The position numbers and the translations under genes are program-made. Below are positions 52,618 through 60,938 of a stretch of 64,000 nt of DNA, one piece after another; the stretch's first letter is position 1, and each line of letters opens with the position of its first letter. This DNA comes from Nibrella saemangeumensis (lineage in GTDB: Bacteria; Bacteroidota; Bacteroidia; Cytophagales; Spirosomataceae). The stretch is taken from contig NZ_BAABHD010000084.1 in the NCBI RefSeq assembly GCF_039541915.1, forward strand, positions 372,001 to 436,000. Reading direction: 5' to 3'. The notes beneath the pieces were generated by a model. It saw nothing but the letters and a program-made list of their open reading frames with translations. It ran no database searches and had not been told where the DNA came from.

Positions 52618-54774
52618 ATGAAAAACTGGTCATTCGTCTTTAGTCTCCTCTTGGCCATACCTACACTGGCGCAGGTAAAAATCGCCGGCTCTGTGACCGA
52701 CACTAAAGGCGAAGCATTGCCAGGGGTCAGTGTTTTTCTTAAAGATACCTACAGTGGGGCCAGCACAAACGAGAAAGGGGAATACCGCTTCACGGCAACG
52801 GAAAAAGGCTCTCAGATGCTGGTCGTTTCGATGGTGGGCTACAAAGAGGTGCAGCAGCCAGTACAGCTTGATCAGGAGACGGTCATCGTTTCGGTTACAC
52901 TGGAAGAAGCAATAAACAGGCTGGAGGGAGTCACCATTACCGCCGGGAGCTTTGAGGCCAGCGACGGGAAAAAAAGTGTGATGCTGAAGCCGCTGGATAT
53001 TGTCACCACGGCCAGCGCAGTGGGTGATCTGGCGGGAGCCATCAATACCCTGCCGGGTACCCAGAAAAATGGTGAATCCGGACGGTTGTTCGTCCGGGGT
53101 GGCGCCAGCAACGAAGCGCGGCTGTTCATCGACGGTCTGTACGTGCAGAATCCGTTTCAATTGTCGGCCCCCAACCTGCCAACCCGCACTCGCTTCTCAC
53201 CGTTTATCTTCAAGGGCACCAACTTCAGTACCGGCGGATACTCGGCAGAATATGGTCAGGCGCTTAGTTCCACCCTCGTACTCAATACCATCGACTACCC
53301 CGCCCGGACGCAAACCGACCTGTCGTTGCTGTCGGTGGGGGGCAGCCTGTCGCATACGCAGCATAGCGAGAGAACATCGGTCACCGCAGACGCATCCTAC
53401 TTTAACCTGGCACCGTATTACGGCCTCATCAGCCAGAACGTTCGCTGGACAAAGCCACCTGTATCGGCAGACGGCTCGCTGCATCTCCGGCAGAAGGTAG
53501 GGAAGCAGGGGCTGCTGAAGGTCTATTCGCTGATCAGCACCGCCCAGTCAGCCCTGTACCAGCCAGACCCGGCGAATATTGACCGGGAGCGGAGCGTAGC
53601 ACTGAACAACCGCTATGTGCACCTGAACAGCAGCTATCGGGATGCTCTGAGCGCGAACTGGTGGCTGAAAGCAGGGCTGGCTTATTCTTTTCTGAATGAC
53701 CAGACTCAATTGGCACCGGCCCAAATTGGCCGGAAGGAGCGGAGCCTGCACGGCAAACTAACACTGGTAAATCAGGTAAGTCAGAACATTTCACTGAACA
53801 TGGGTGCCGAACTCATTGCCAGCGGTTACCGCCAGCACTACCGCGACAGTGCAGCGGCTTCACCAAAAACAGCTTTGTTTAGCGAGAACCTGGCCGGTGC
53901 GTTCATAGAGGCTGATGTGTACGTTACCCCTAAACTGGTTGCCCGTATCGGCAGCCGCACCGAATACTCTACGCTGCTGCAGCGGGGTAACTGGTCACCC
54001 CGCATCAATCTGGCCTATAAAACCGGCCTTTATAGCCAGGTGTCACTGGCTTACGGTTCATTCTACCAGAGTCCGGAGAATGATTTGCTAATCCGGAGTA
54101 GCCGGCTGGATTTTGAACGGGCCAATCACTTCATTCTTAACTTCCAGCGTGTTCGCCAGAAGCAGGTACTCCGGGTAGAGACCTATTACAAGCAGTACGA
54201 ACACCTGGTAAAGTTTGACAAAGCGGGTTCAAGGAGGTACGACAACAACGGTTATGGCTATGCGCAGGGCGTGGATCTGTTCTGGCGGGACACCAAAACC
54301 TGGCGGGGTACGGATTACTGGGTGTCGTATTCGTTCATCGATACAAAACGAAACTACCGCGACCTGTCGGCATTACAAACCCCTTCGTTTGCGTCGGCGC
54401 ATAACCTATCTATTGTTTTTAAACGATTTATTGCCCCTTTGAAATCGCAGGTAGGCTTTACCAATTCCGTCACCAGCGGCCGGCCCTATTCAGACCCGAA
54501 CGTAAGTGAAGGGGAGATGCGAAAAACACCCGTTTACCACGACCTGAGCGTCAACTGGAGTTACCTGCACCGGTCCAACATCATTTTGTACGCATCGGTC
54601 AGCAACGTCACGGGCCGCAAAAATACCTTCGGTTACCTCTACAACCCAACCCCGGACGAAACTGGTATTTATCGCCGTCGGGAGATTGGGCAGGGTGCAA
54701 CCCGGTTCGTATTCGTCGGACTGCTGGTTACCTTTTCAACAGACAAAACCGCTAATCAATTAAACAACCTCTAA
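52618..54774 (+). CDS. TonB-dependent outer-membrane receptor with carboxypeptidase-like N-domain
   Basis: 718 residues from the ATG at 52618, which gives a clean signal peptide (MKNWSFVFSLLLAIPTLAQ); open frame upstream reaches 52495. The carboxypeptidase-regulatory-like domain (about 20-105: GSVTDTKGEALPGVSVFLKD) precedes a TonB plug with AGAINTLPGTQKNGESGRLFVRGG and a barrel. It lacks the SusC marker, so it is a classic siderophore-type or metal-type receptor rather than a SusC. A small TPR-like protein and a LytS/LytT pair follow on the same strand. Confidence 0.9.
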   Translation: MKNWSFVFSLLLAIPTLAQVKIAGSVTDTKGEALPGVSVFLKDTYSGASTNEKGEYRFTATEKGSQMLVVSMVGYKEVQQPVQLDQETVIVSVTLEEAINRLEGVTITAGSFEASDGKKSVMLKPLDIVTTASAVGDLAGAINTLPGTQKNGESGRLFVRGGASNEARLFIDGLYVQNPFQLSAPNLPTRTRFSPFIFKGTNFSTGGYSAEYGQALSSTLVLNTIDYPARTQTDLSLLSVGGSLSHTQHSERTSVTADASYFNLAPYYGLISQNVRWTKPPVSADGSLHLRQKVGKQGLLKVYSLISTAQSALYQPDPANIDRERSVALNNRYVHLNSSYRDALSANWWLKAGLAYSFLNDQTQLAPAQIGRKERSLHGKLTLVNQVSQNISLNMGAELIASGYRQHYRDSAAASPKTALFSENLAGAFIEADVYVTPKLVARIGSRTEYSTLLQRGNWSPRINLAYKTGLYSQVSLAYGSFYQSPENDLLIRSSRLDFERANHFILNFQRVRQKQVLRVETYYKQYEHLVKFDKAGSRRYDNNGYGYAQGVDLFWRDTKTWRGTDYWVSYSFIDTKRNYRDLSALQTPSFASAHNLSIVFKRFIAPLKSQVGFTNSVTSGRPYSDPNVSEGEMRKTPVYHDLSVNWSYLHRSNIILYASVSNVTGRKNTFGYLYNPTPDETGIYRRREIGQGATRFVFVGLLVTFSTDKTANQLNNL

Positions 54775-54785
54775 TACCTAAAATC

Positions 54786-55439
54786 ATGAAACTGATTAAA
54801 CAAGTAGTCGTCCTGTTGACCTTAACCCTGTTCACTACCTTCACCGCGTTTGGCGAAGACGGCGTTTATGAAAAGGCAATGGCCAAAGCCATTGAAACGC
54901 TATATACCACTAAACAGGTGGATGAACTGATCCCGGTTGCCAACCAGTTCAACCTGATCGCCCGGAAGGAAACCAGCCAATGGCTGCCGCTGTATTACGA
55001 AGCCTTATCGTACCTTTGGCTGGCAGGCCGGTCGAAGAACGCAGCCAAACAGAGCGGTTATCTGAACCAGGCCCAGGCGGTGCTGGACAAAGCGCAGACG
55101 CTGAAGCCCAACGATTCGGAGTTGGTCACGCTACAGGGGTATCTGTACATGATTACCGTAGCCAGTGACCCGGCCACGTACGGCCCTACGCTGGCTGGTA
55201 AGGCCATCGGCACATTGCAGAAAGCCCATCAGCTTAACCCGGAGAATCCCAGGGCTATGCTGCTGCTGGGCCAGATGCAGATCGGTACGGCGCAGTATAT
55301 GGGCGGTTCCACCACTGAACCTTGCGAATTAGTTGCAAAATCACGTTCTTTTTTCGCAAAAGAGCAGGGCCAGACCGATCTGATGCCACGCTGGGGGCAG
55401 TCGATGGTAGGGAAGGTGATAGAGGGGTGTGGGCGGTAA
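54786..55439 (+). CDS. Exported TPR-like helical protein
   Basis: 217 residues with a signal peptide (VVLLTLTLFTTFTAFG). The mature protein is helical with TPR-like pairs (LYYEALSYLWLAGRSKN, LDKAQTLKPNDSELVTLQGYLYMI, LQKAHQLNPENPRAMLLLGQMQ). Two Cys lie near the C-terminus. It lies 11 bases after the receptor stop, so it is almost surely part of the receptor's operon and probably a periplasmic partner. No enzyme motif. Confidence 0.75.
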   Translation: MKLIKQVVVLLTLTLFTTFTAFGEDGVYEKAMAKAIETLYTTKQVDELIPVANQFNLIARKETSQWLPLYYEALSYLWLAGRSKNAAKQSGYLNQAQAVLDKAQTLKPNDSELVTLQGYLYMITVASDPATYGPTLAGKAIGTLQKAHQLNPENPRAMLLLGQMQIGTAQYMGGSTTEPCELVAKSRSFFAKEQGQTDLMPRWGQSMVGKVIEGCGR

Positions 55440-55460
55440 GCTTTATAAAATGTTCATTTT

Positions 55461-56528
55461 ATGTCCAATCAATCAGCCAGTCGTGTCCATCCTTTGCTAC
55501 TCTTTAGCCTGCTCTGGCTGATGGGCATTCCTACAGGTTACCTGAACTGCCGGTCCTGTTACTCGTCCTGGGAGGGTGCGCTGACCATGTCTATTTTTAC
55601 GGGAGCGTTCTGGGCGTTTCTCTGGACGGGTAACGGGCTGCTTACCGATTATCTGAATACGAAAATTGACTGGGTACGCGAGCCCGGCAAGCGGTTTCTC
55701 GCCGGTATCGTGGGTACTGTTATTTTTTCGGCCATCATTATCTTACTGATCAATGCCGCTTTTCATATTATCTGGCTTGGAAAATCTGCTACAGGGTTCT
55801 TTGCTGACAGTGGAGTCATAGGGTCTTTTATCAGTTCATTTATGATTACCACACTGGTGTCGCTGTTCCTGCACGGGAGGTCCTTTTTGTTCTCCTGGCG
55901 GCAGTCGGCTATCAATGAGGAACGGCTGAGTGCCGAGATCTTGTCGTCGAGGTACGAGTCACTGAAGAGTCAGGTCAACCCGCATTTCCTGTTCAACAGT
56001 CTGAACGCCCTCACCAGCCTGGTGTACAAAGACCAGGATCAGGCGGTATTGTTTATCCGGAAACTGGCCGATGTGTACCGGTATGTGCTGGACACGCGGG
56101 ATACTGAATTGGTGCCGCTTCGCCATGAACTGGCCTTTGTCAATGATTATGTATTCCTCCAGAAAATCCGCTACGACGAAAGCCTGCAAATCGACATCCG
56201 GGTTGACTCCATGTTAAATAGTCACATACCGCCCCTGGCACTGCAGATGCTGCTGGAGAATGCGGTAAAACATAATATCATTTCGGAAGATGATCCCTTG
56301 CAGGTTGAGGTGTTCATTGAACAGGATTATTTGGTGGTGCGGAACAACCTCCAACCGAAGAGTACGATGGAGGAAAATACGGGCCTGGGTCTGCAAAATA
56401 TCGCTGCCCGGTACGAATTTCTGTCTAACCGAAAGGTCCTGGTCGAGGCCACACCGAAATACTTTGTCGTAAAGCTGCCTATCCTGCGTAGTCAGCCCAG
56501 CCCCGAAATCACTGCCGTTACCTCATGA
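55461..56528 (+). CDS. LytS-type sensor histidine kinase
   Basis: 355 residues. Four hydrophobic helices make the membrane domain (about 11-35, 45-60, 76-100 and 115-140), with NCRSCYSSW between the first two, whose Cys pair might sense redox or metal. The kinase core has SQVNPHFLFNSLNALTSL with the phospho-acceptor His and LLENAVKHNI and TGLGLQNIAARYEFL in the ATPase part. Its stop overlaps the start of the response regulator gene by 4 bases (ATGA), so the two are translated together. Confidence 0.9.
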   Translation: MSNQSASRVHPLLLFSLLWLMGIPTGYLNCRSCYSSWEGALTMSIFTGAFWAFLWTGNGLLTDYLNTKIDWVREPGKRFLAGIVGTVIFSAIIILLINAAFHIIWLGKSATGFFADSGVIGSFISSFMITTLVSLFLHGRSFLFSWRQSAINEERLSAEILSSRYESLKSQVNPHFLFNSLNALTSLVYKDQDQAVLFIRKLADVYRYVLDTRDTELVPLRHELAFVNDYVFLQKIRYDESLQIDIRVDSMLNSHIPPLALQMLLENAVKHNIISEDDPLQVEVFIEQDYLVVRNNLQPKSTMEENTGLGLQNIAARYEFLSNRKVLVEATPKYFVVKLPILRSQPSPEITAVTS

Positions 56529-57292
56529 ATGTACTGATTATTGAAGACGAAAAACTGGCCGCCGAACGACTCCAGCAACTGGTAGAACAGCTGGATGAAG
56601 CCATCACCGTACTGGCACGCGTAGATTCAGTAAAGAAGGCGGTGCAGTATCTGTCGGCAAATCCCCCGCTGGATTTGATCTTTATGGACATTCAACTGGC
56701 TGATGGCTTAAGCTTTGATATTTTTGAGCGGGTCGAGGTAGCGTGTCCGGTAATCTTTACCACCGCCTACAACGAATACGCCATCAAAGCCTTTAAGGTA
56801 AACAGCATCGATTACCTGCTGAAGCCGATTCAGGAGTCCGATTTACAACAGGCGTATGTCAAGTTCCGGAAGCTGAGTCCGCAGGAACGGCTGTCGCGGC
56901 AGCAGGAGAGCATCGTCAAGCTCGACGAAGCGTTCCAGCGCTTGACCAGACAATACAAAAGTCGCTTTGTGGTAAAGGTGGGGGAGCACCTGCATTTTGT
57001 GCCCGTTGAGCAGATCGACTGCTTCTTTAGCCGGGATAAAGGCACCTTTATTCAACGGAGTGATAAACGAAATCTGGTGATCGATTATCCGCTGGAGGTA
57101 GTCGAGGAGTTGGTGAATCCGACGTTGTTTTTCCGGGTAAGCCGGAAGTTTGTTGTCAATCTCAACGCCATCAGGGATGTAGTGGCGTATTCCAACAGCC
57201 GGCTGCGCCTGTTCCTGAAAAGCGGGGAGCCGGAAGAAATCATTGTGAGCCGGGAAAAGGTGCAGGCCTTCCGGGACTGGCTGGACAGCTAG
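56525..57292 (+). CDS. LytTR-family response regulator
   Basis: 255 residues. Receiver domain with IEDEK, phospho-acceptor Asp in IFMDIQLADGLSF and DYLLKPIQESDL; LytTR domain with IDCFFSRDKGTFIQ and RVSRKFVVNL. Partner of the LytS kinase encoded just before. It closely resembles the regulator at 28042 in its receiver. The likely regulated unit is the upstream TonB receptor operon, by position only. Confidence 0.92.
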   Translation: MNVLIIEDEKLAAERLQQLVEQLDEAITVLARVDSVKKAVQYLSANPPLDLIFMDIQLADGLSFDIFERVEVACPVIFTTAYNEYAIKAFKVNSIDYLLKPIQESDLQQAYVKFRKLSPQERLSRQQESIVKLDEAFQRLTRQYKSRFVVKVGEHLHFVPVEQIDCFFSRDKGTFIQRSDKRNLVIDYPLEVVEELVNPTLFFRVSRKFVVNLNAIRDVVAYSNSRLRLFLKSGEPEEIIVSREKVQAFRDWLDS

Positions 57293-57302
57293 CTCAGAGC
57301 TG

Positions 57303-57386
57303 TTACACAGAGATACGCAGAGAAGCACGGAGGTATATTAAAAAACTCTGTGTACCTCTGTGTATTCTCTGCGTATCTCTGTGTAA
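57303..57386. repeat. Inverted repeat with ACACAGAG-type arms before moaC
   Basis: Perfect 22-bp arms (57303-57324 and 57365-57386) with core ACACAGAGATACGCAGAG, and a further AGGTA/TACCT pairing inside the loop. It starts 10 bases after the response regulator stop and ends 7 bases before the -7 box of moaC, so it may serve as terminator and supply part of the moaC promoter. Confidence 0.8.
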
Positions 57387-57392
57387 TAACCC

Positions 57393-57400
57393 TAACTTTG
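57393..57400 (+). promoter_or_regulatory. -7 box of moaC
   Basis: Perfect TAACTTTG, 17 bases before the ATG at 57417. Its position argues against translation from 57402. Confidence 0.5.
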
Positions 57401-57416
57401 CTTGCAAAGAACCGCT

Positions 57417-57893
57417 ATGAAAGAGTTTTCGCACCTGGACCCCAAAGGCAATCCCTCTATTGTCGACATCAGCGATAAGAAAGTAACCAAACGCTCAGCC
57501 CGCGCCCGCAGCGTTGTGGTGCTGGGCGAGGAGGTAATGAAGTTGCTGGATGGTAACGATATTCATACCCGCAAGGGGCCTGTCTTCCAGACCGCCATCA
57601 TTGCCGGTACCATGGCGGCCAAGCGTACCGATGATCTGATTCCCCTTTGCCACTCCTTAGGCCTGGAAAACTGCCATATCACCATCGTGACACGAGGCCA
57701 CGACGCGATTATTGACTGCCACGTCACCACCGAAGGGAAAACCGGTGTGGAGATGGAAGCCCTGGTTGGAGCCTCGGTGGCAGCCCTCACGATCTACGAC
57801 ATGTGCAAAGCGATTTCGCACGATATAGTGATTTCTGAAACGAAGTTGATGGAAAAAACCGGTGGCAAACATGACTTCCGACGCGACAACTAA
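57417..57893 (+). CDS. moaC: Cyclic pyranopterin monophosphate synthase
   Basis: 158 residues, normal MoaC length. With MoaA it converts GTP to cyclic pyranopterin monophosphate, the first intermediate of molybdenum cofactor. Conserved blocks: MVDIS-like IVDISDKKVTKRSA near residue 14, TMAAKRTDDLIPLCHSL near 65, VEMEALVGASVAALTIYDMCKA near 112 and the Lys in SETKLMEKTGGK near 143. The ATG at 57417 was chosen over 57402 on promoter position. Its end overlaps the mobA-type gene by 23 bases. Confidence 0.94.
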   Translation: MKEFSHLDPKGNPSIVDISDKKVTKRSARARSVVVLGEEVMKLLDGNDIHTRKGPVFQTAIIAGTMAAKRTDDLIPLCHSLGLENCHITIVTRGHDAIIDCHVTTEGKTGVEMEALVGASVAALTIYDMCKAISHDIVISETKLMEKTGGKHDFRRDN

Positions 57894-59034
57894 ACAGCAT
57901 ACCAAACATGCAAAGCTGGGCCGGCCGGCGCTGGGTACCTTTGCCCGCACCGAACTGGCTATTCTGGGTACGCCCTGCGGCAACATCAAAAAACTGGCGT
58001 ACGAATTGACCCAACGGCTGAGCGCCGAAGCAACGGTCGCCTACGTAGATGCCGACCATAAAGGGGAAGATACCGTAGAAACGATACCGGCGCTGTCGGC
58101 GGGGGCTTCTATGGTGTTTACCGATAAAATTACCTTTAATCGCTTCGACCTGAGCCGGCCGCTCAACGACTACCAGTGGAAGCCGCTGTTTACCGATTAT
58201 GACCTGGTGCTGGTCAACGGCAATCATTTTACCGCTCAGGTTCAGATTGCGGTGGTCGACCCGAAGAAGCCGCTGGAGAAAAAACTGGACCGGTTGACCG
58301 ACGTACAACTCCTGTTACTGAAAGATACCGACACCGTTCCCGACTACCTGCAAACGCACCTTGGCGAGAAGCTGTCGGGTATCCCCATGTATCACTTTGA
58401 CGAAACCGACCGTATTGCCGACTGGGTGCAGGCGTATGTACGGCAGCAGGCGGCCCCCTTGCTGGGGCTGGTGCTGACCGGTGGGCAAAGTACCCGTATG
58501 GGCCGCGATAAAGCTACGCTGGCGTACCATGGGAAACCCCAGCGGGAATATGCCTCCGACCTCCTGGCAAAATACTGCGAAGAGGTATACTGGTCCGTCA
58601 ACGCCGAACAGGCGGCTGAACTGAACGGCCAGACGCAACCCTATATCACCGATTCCTTTTTGGGCTTAGGTCCGTTGGGTGGTATTTTGTCGGCGTTCCG
58701 GCAGCGTCCGGATGCAGCCTGGCTGGTGTTGGCCTGCGATTTACCATTGCTGTCCGAAAAAAGTCTGGATGCGCTTGTGGCCGGGCGTAACCGTTCCAAA
58801 ATGGCCACGGCGTTTCTGGACTCCGACGGGCGTTTTCCCGAGCCGCTGGTCAGCATCTGGGAGCCCCGTGCTTACCCGGTACTGCTGCAATTCCTGGCGA
58901 TGGGCCACTCTTGCCCCCGCAAAGCGCTCATCAACAGTGATATTGCGCTGCTGAATGCGCCAGACGTGCAGGAACTCACCAATGTTAATGATCCCGCGAC
59001 TATGCAGGCCGTGTCGGCGCAGCTAAACGAATAA
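57871..59034 (+). CDS. MobB-like / MobA fusion for molybdopterin-dinucleotide synthesis
   Basis: 387 residues from the ATG at 57871 (GTG at 57862 also possible). The C-terminal half is a MobA-type nucleotidyltransferase with LVLTGGQSTRMGRDKATL (about 202-219) and LACDLPLL, which attaches GMP or CMP to molybdopterin. The N-terminal half resembles MobB (DYDLVLVNGNHF followed by pkI-like text), but its P-loop, AILGTPCGNIKKLA, lacks the GK[ST] end needed to bind GTP. Residue 24-150 is thus a degenerate adapter. Translationally coupled to moaC (23-base overlap). Confidence 0.8.
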   Translation: MTSDATTKQHTKHAKLGRPALGTFARTELAILGTPCGNIKKLAYELTQRLSAEATVAYVDADHKGEDTVETIPALSAGASMVFTDKITFNRFDLSRPLNDYQWKPLFTDYDLVLVNGNHFTAQVQIAVVDPKKPLEKKLDRLTDVQLLLLKDTDTVPDYLQTHLGEKLSGIPMYHFDETDRIADWVQAYVRQQAAPLLGLVLTGGQSTRMGRDKATLAYHGKPQREYASDLLAKYCEEVYWSVNAEQAAELNGQTQPYITDSFLGLGPLGGILSAFRQRPDAAWLVLACDLPLLSEKSLDALVAGRNRSKMATAFLDSDGRFPEPLVSIWEPRAYPVLLQFLAMGHSCPRKALINSDIALLNAPDVQELTNVNDPATMQAVSAQLNE

Positions 59035-59057
59035 CATATTCTGCAAACGAGCGGTTG

Positions 59058-59138
59058 TATGTCTCAGCCAGCTTCCCGGCCGGCTTTTAACCAAAACGGT
59101 CACTTTAAAAAGCCAGTCGCGAGGCTGGCTGAGACATA
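59058..59138. repeat. Inverted repeat ending on a start codon
   Basis: Arms 59058-59088 and 59108-59138 (31 bp) pair with two mismatches and two G-T pairs around a 19-nt loop. The outer 15 bp (TATGTCTCAGCCAGC) are perfect. The last base of the right arm is the A of the ATG at 59138. Confidence 0.85.
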
Positions 59139-59737
59139 TGAAACGTACCTGTACCCGTCTGGTGGCAGCAGCCATCTGGTTATTGTCGGCCTCCTCCGTC
59201 ATCGCGCAACCCTCCGTAACCGACCTGCGTGAATTCAGCCGGCAGCGTTACCAGCACCAGAAGGCCCTGAGCCTGACACTGGGCGGATATGCCGTAGCCA
59301 ATATGGCCGTGAGTGGCATAGCAGCCACGCAGACCACTGGCGAAACTAAATACTTTCACCGCATGAATACCTACTGGAATGCGGTAAATGCAGGCATAGC
59401 GGGTATCGGGTTACTCGGTCTGCGCAACCGGCCCGAAAACGAATCGCTGGGTCAGGCGGTGCGGCAGCATGAAAACATCAAACAGTTTCTACTCTTAAAC
59501 GCCGGTCTGGATGTCGCTTACATAGCCGGTGGCCTCTGGCTGATGGAGCGGGGCAACAACCGGCCCGATCAGCGGGATAAGCTAAGGGGATTTGGCAAAG
59601 CTGTTCTGGTGAACGGGGGCTTTCTGTTAGCCTTTGATGTCGTCAATTATTTCATCTTTAAAGGGCGTGATAAGCGCCAGCAGCAGTTGCTGGAAATTTC
59701 TCCCATCGGCGGTCGTATCGTACTGCCGATAAAGTAA
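59138..59737 (+). CDS. Small membrane protein (DUF6992-like)
   Basis: 199 residues. Signal peptide MKRTCTRLVAAAIWLLSASSVIAQ, then LREFSRQRYQHQKALSLTLGGYAVANMAVSGIA, a hydrophobic region and two more hydrophobic helices. I match it from memory to a Bacteroidota membrane family of unknown role (DUF6992). The signal peptide requires the ATG at 59138, whose ribosome-binding region lies inside the inverted repeat just described. Confidence 0.65.
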   Translation: MKRTCTRLVAAAIWLLSASSVIAQPSVTDLREFSRQRYQHQKALSLTLGGYAVANMAVSGIAATQTTGETKYFHRMNTYWNAVNAGIAGIGLLGLRNRPENESLGQAVRQHENIKQFLLLNAGLDVAYIAGGLWLMERGNNRPDQRDKLRGFGKAVLVNGGFLLAFDVVNYFIFKGRDKRQQQLLEISPIGGRIVLPIK

Positions 59738-59793
59738 AGTATATTTAGGGTTTACAATACCCTCAACGCCCTTCAGGGGTTTGGGGAATAACT

Positions 59794-60267
59794 ATGAATC
59801 AGGACGAACGATTTTTACGCGAAGCCATCCGGCTGGCCCGTGAAGGTATGAACAGCGGGCAGGGCGGCCCGTTTGGAGCCGTTGTCGTGAAAGACGGCGA
59901 AATCATTGGCAGTGGCCCCAACCGGGTAACGTCGACCAATGACCCCACCGCCCATGCCGAAGTGGTGGCCATCCGCGATGCCTGCGAACACTTAGGTACC
60001 TTTCAACTGGAGGCCTGCACCTTATACGCATCCTGCGAGCCCTGCCCCATGTGCCTCGGTGCTATCTATTGGGCGCGTCCGAGTCGGGTAGTGTACGCTG
60101 CCCGCCACGCTGATGCCGCCGAAGCCGGTTTCGACGACTCATTCATTTATGAGGAAATAGTCAAACCCCATGAGCACCGACGCATTCCCATGCAGCAGAT
60201 GCTCGCCGACGAAGCCAAAACTGTTTTTAAGGAGTGGATAGTAAAGGGCAGTAAAATACCATATTAG
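59794..60267 (+). CDS. Nucleoside/nucleobase deaminase (guanine deaminase type)
   Basis: 157 residues, cytidine-deaminase fold. Zinc site: THAEVVAI-like HAEVVAIRDA near residue 49 (His and catalytic Glu) and SCEPCPMCLGAIYWA near 80 (two Cys). AGFDDSFIYEEI near 106 fits Bacillus-type guanine deaminase, which makes xanthine, rather than tRNA adenosine deaminase. It lies just before a thiamine pyrophosphokinase gene on the same strand, with 2 bases between the stop and the next start. Confidence 0.85.
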   Translation: MNQDERFLREAIRLAREGMNSGQGGPFGAVVVKDGEIIGSGPNRVTSTNDPTAHAEVVAIRDACEHLGTFQLEACTLYASCEPCPMCLGAIYWARPSRVVYAARHADAAEAGFDDSFIYEEIVKPHEHRRIPMQQMLADEAKTVFKEWIVKGSKIPY

Positions 60268-60269
60268 CC

Positions 60270-60932
60270 TTGTCTTCTCACCATATTGTACGCGACAAAC
60301 AGGAGCCGGCTTTGTTAATTGCCAACGGCGAAGGCTGTGATCCGGAGCTGCTGGGGCAGTTGCTGGAGTGGAGCCCCTTTGTGGTGGTGCTCGACCATGC
60401 CATTTGGCGGGTGTTCGCGCTGGACATCAAAGTAGATGTGCTGCTGGGCGATTTTGACCGGAAAGTAGATCTGGACACCGTTCGGGAGCGGCAATATCCC
60501 ATTGAGATTGTGCATGCGCCCGACCAGGACAAAACGGATCTGGAGAAGGGCATTGAACTGCTGATCGAACGCGGGTTCCCGGCGGTCAACATCGTCTGGG
60601 CTACCGGCCGCCGGGCTGATCACTCGATTACGAATATGACCAACATTGTGCGGTACAAAGACCAGATCCGCATCGTCATGTACGACGACTACTCCAAAAT
60701 CTTTCCCCTGCACCAGACCTTCGAGAAATGGTACACCAAAGGCACGCCCATCTCGCTGATTCCGGTAGGCAAAGCAGACGGTATTGTCTCTCAGGGCTTG
60801 AAGTACAATCTGCACGACGAAGCCCTCATACTGGGCTACCGTGCCGGAAACAGTAACGAAGCGGCCGACGACGGCTTCGTCCGCATATCTGCCCGCGAAG
60901 GCGACCTGCTGATTATGGAGTGTTGGGATTGA
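60270..60932 (+). CDS. thiN: Thiamine pyrophosphokinase
   Basis: 220 residues. It transfers diphosphate from ATP to thiamine. Family blocks: LLGDFDRKV near residue 58, DQDKTDLEKGIELL near 86 (catalytic Asp pair) and TGRRADHSITNM near 112. The TTG start at 60270 is the first in-frame start after the deaminase stop and gives a normal N-terminus (MSSHHIVRDKQEPALLIANGE); no ATG lies before the conserved part. It is probably cotranscribed with the deaminase. Confidence 0.88.
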   Translation: MSSHHIVRDKQEPALLIANGEGCDPELLGQLLEWSPFVVVLDHAIWRVFALDIKVDVLLGDFDRKVDLDTVRERQYPIEIVHAPDQDKTDLEKGIELLIERGFPAVNIVWATGRRADHSITNMTNIVRYKDQIRIVMYDDYSKIFPLHQTFEKWYTKGTPISLIPVGKADGIVSQGLKYNLHDEALILGYRAGNSNEAADDGFVRISAREGDLLIMECWD

Positions 60933-60938
60933 TGGAGT

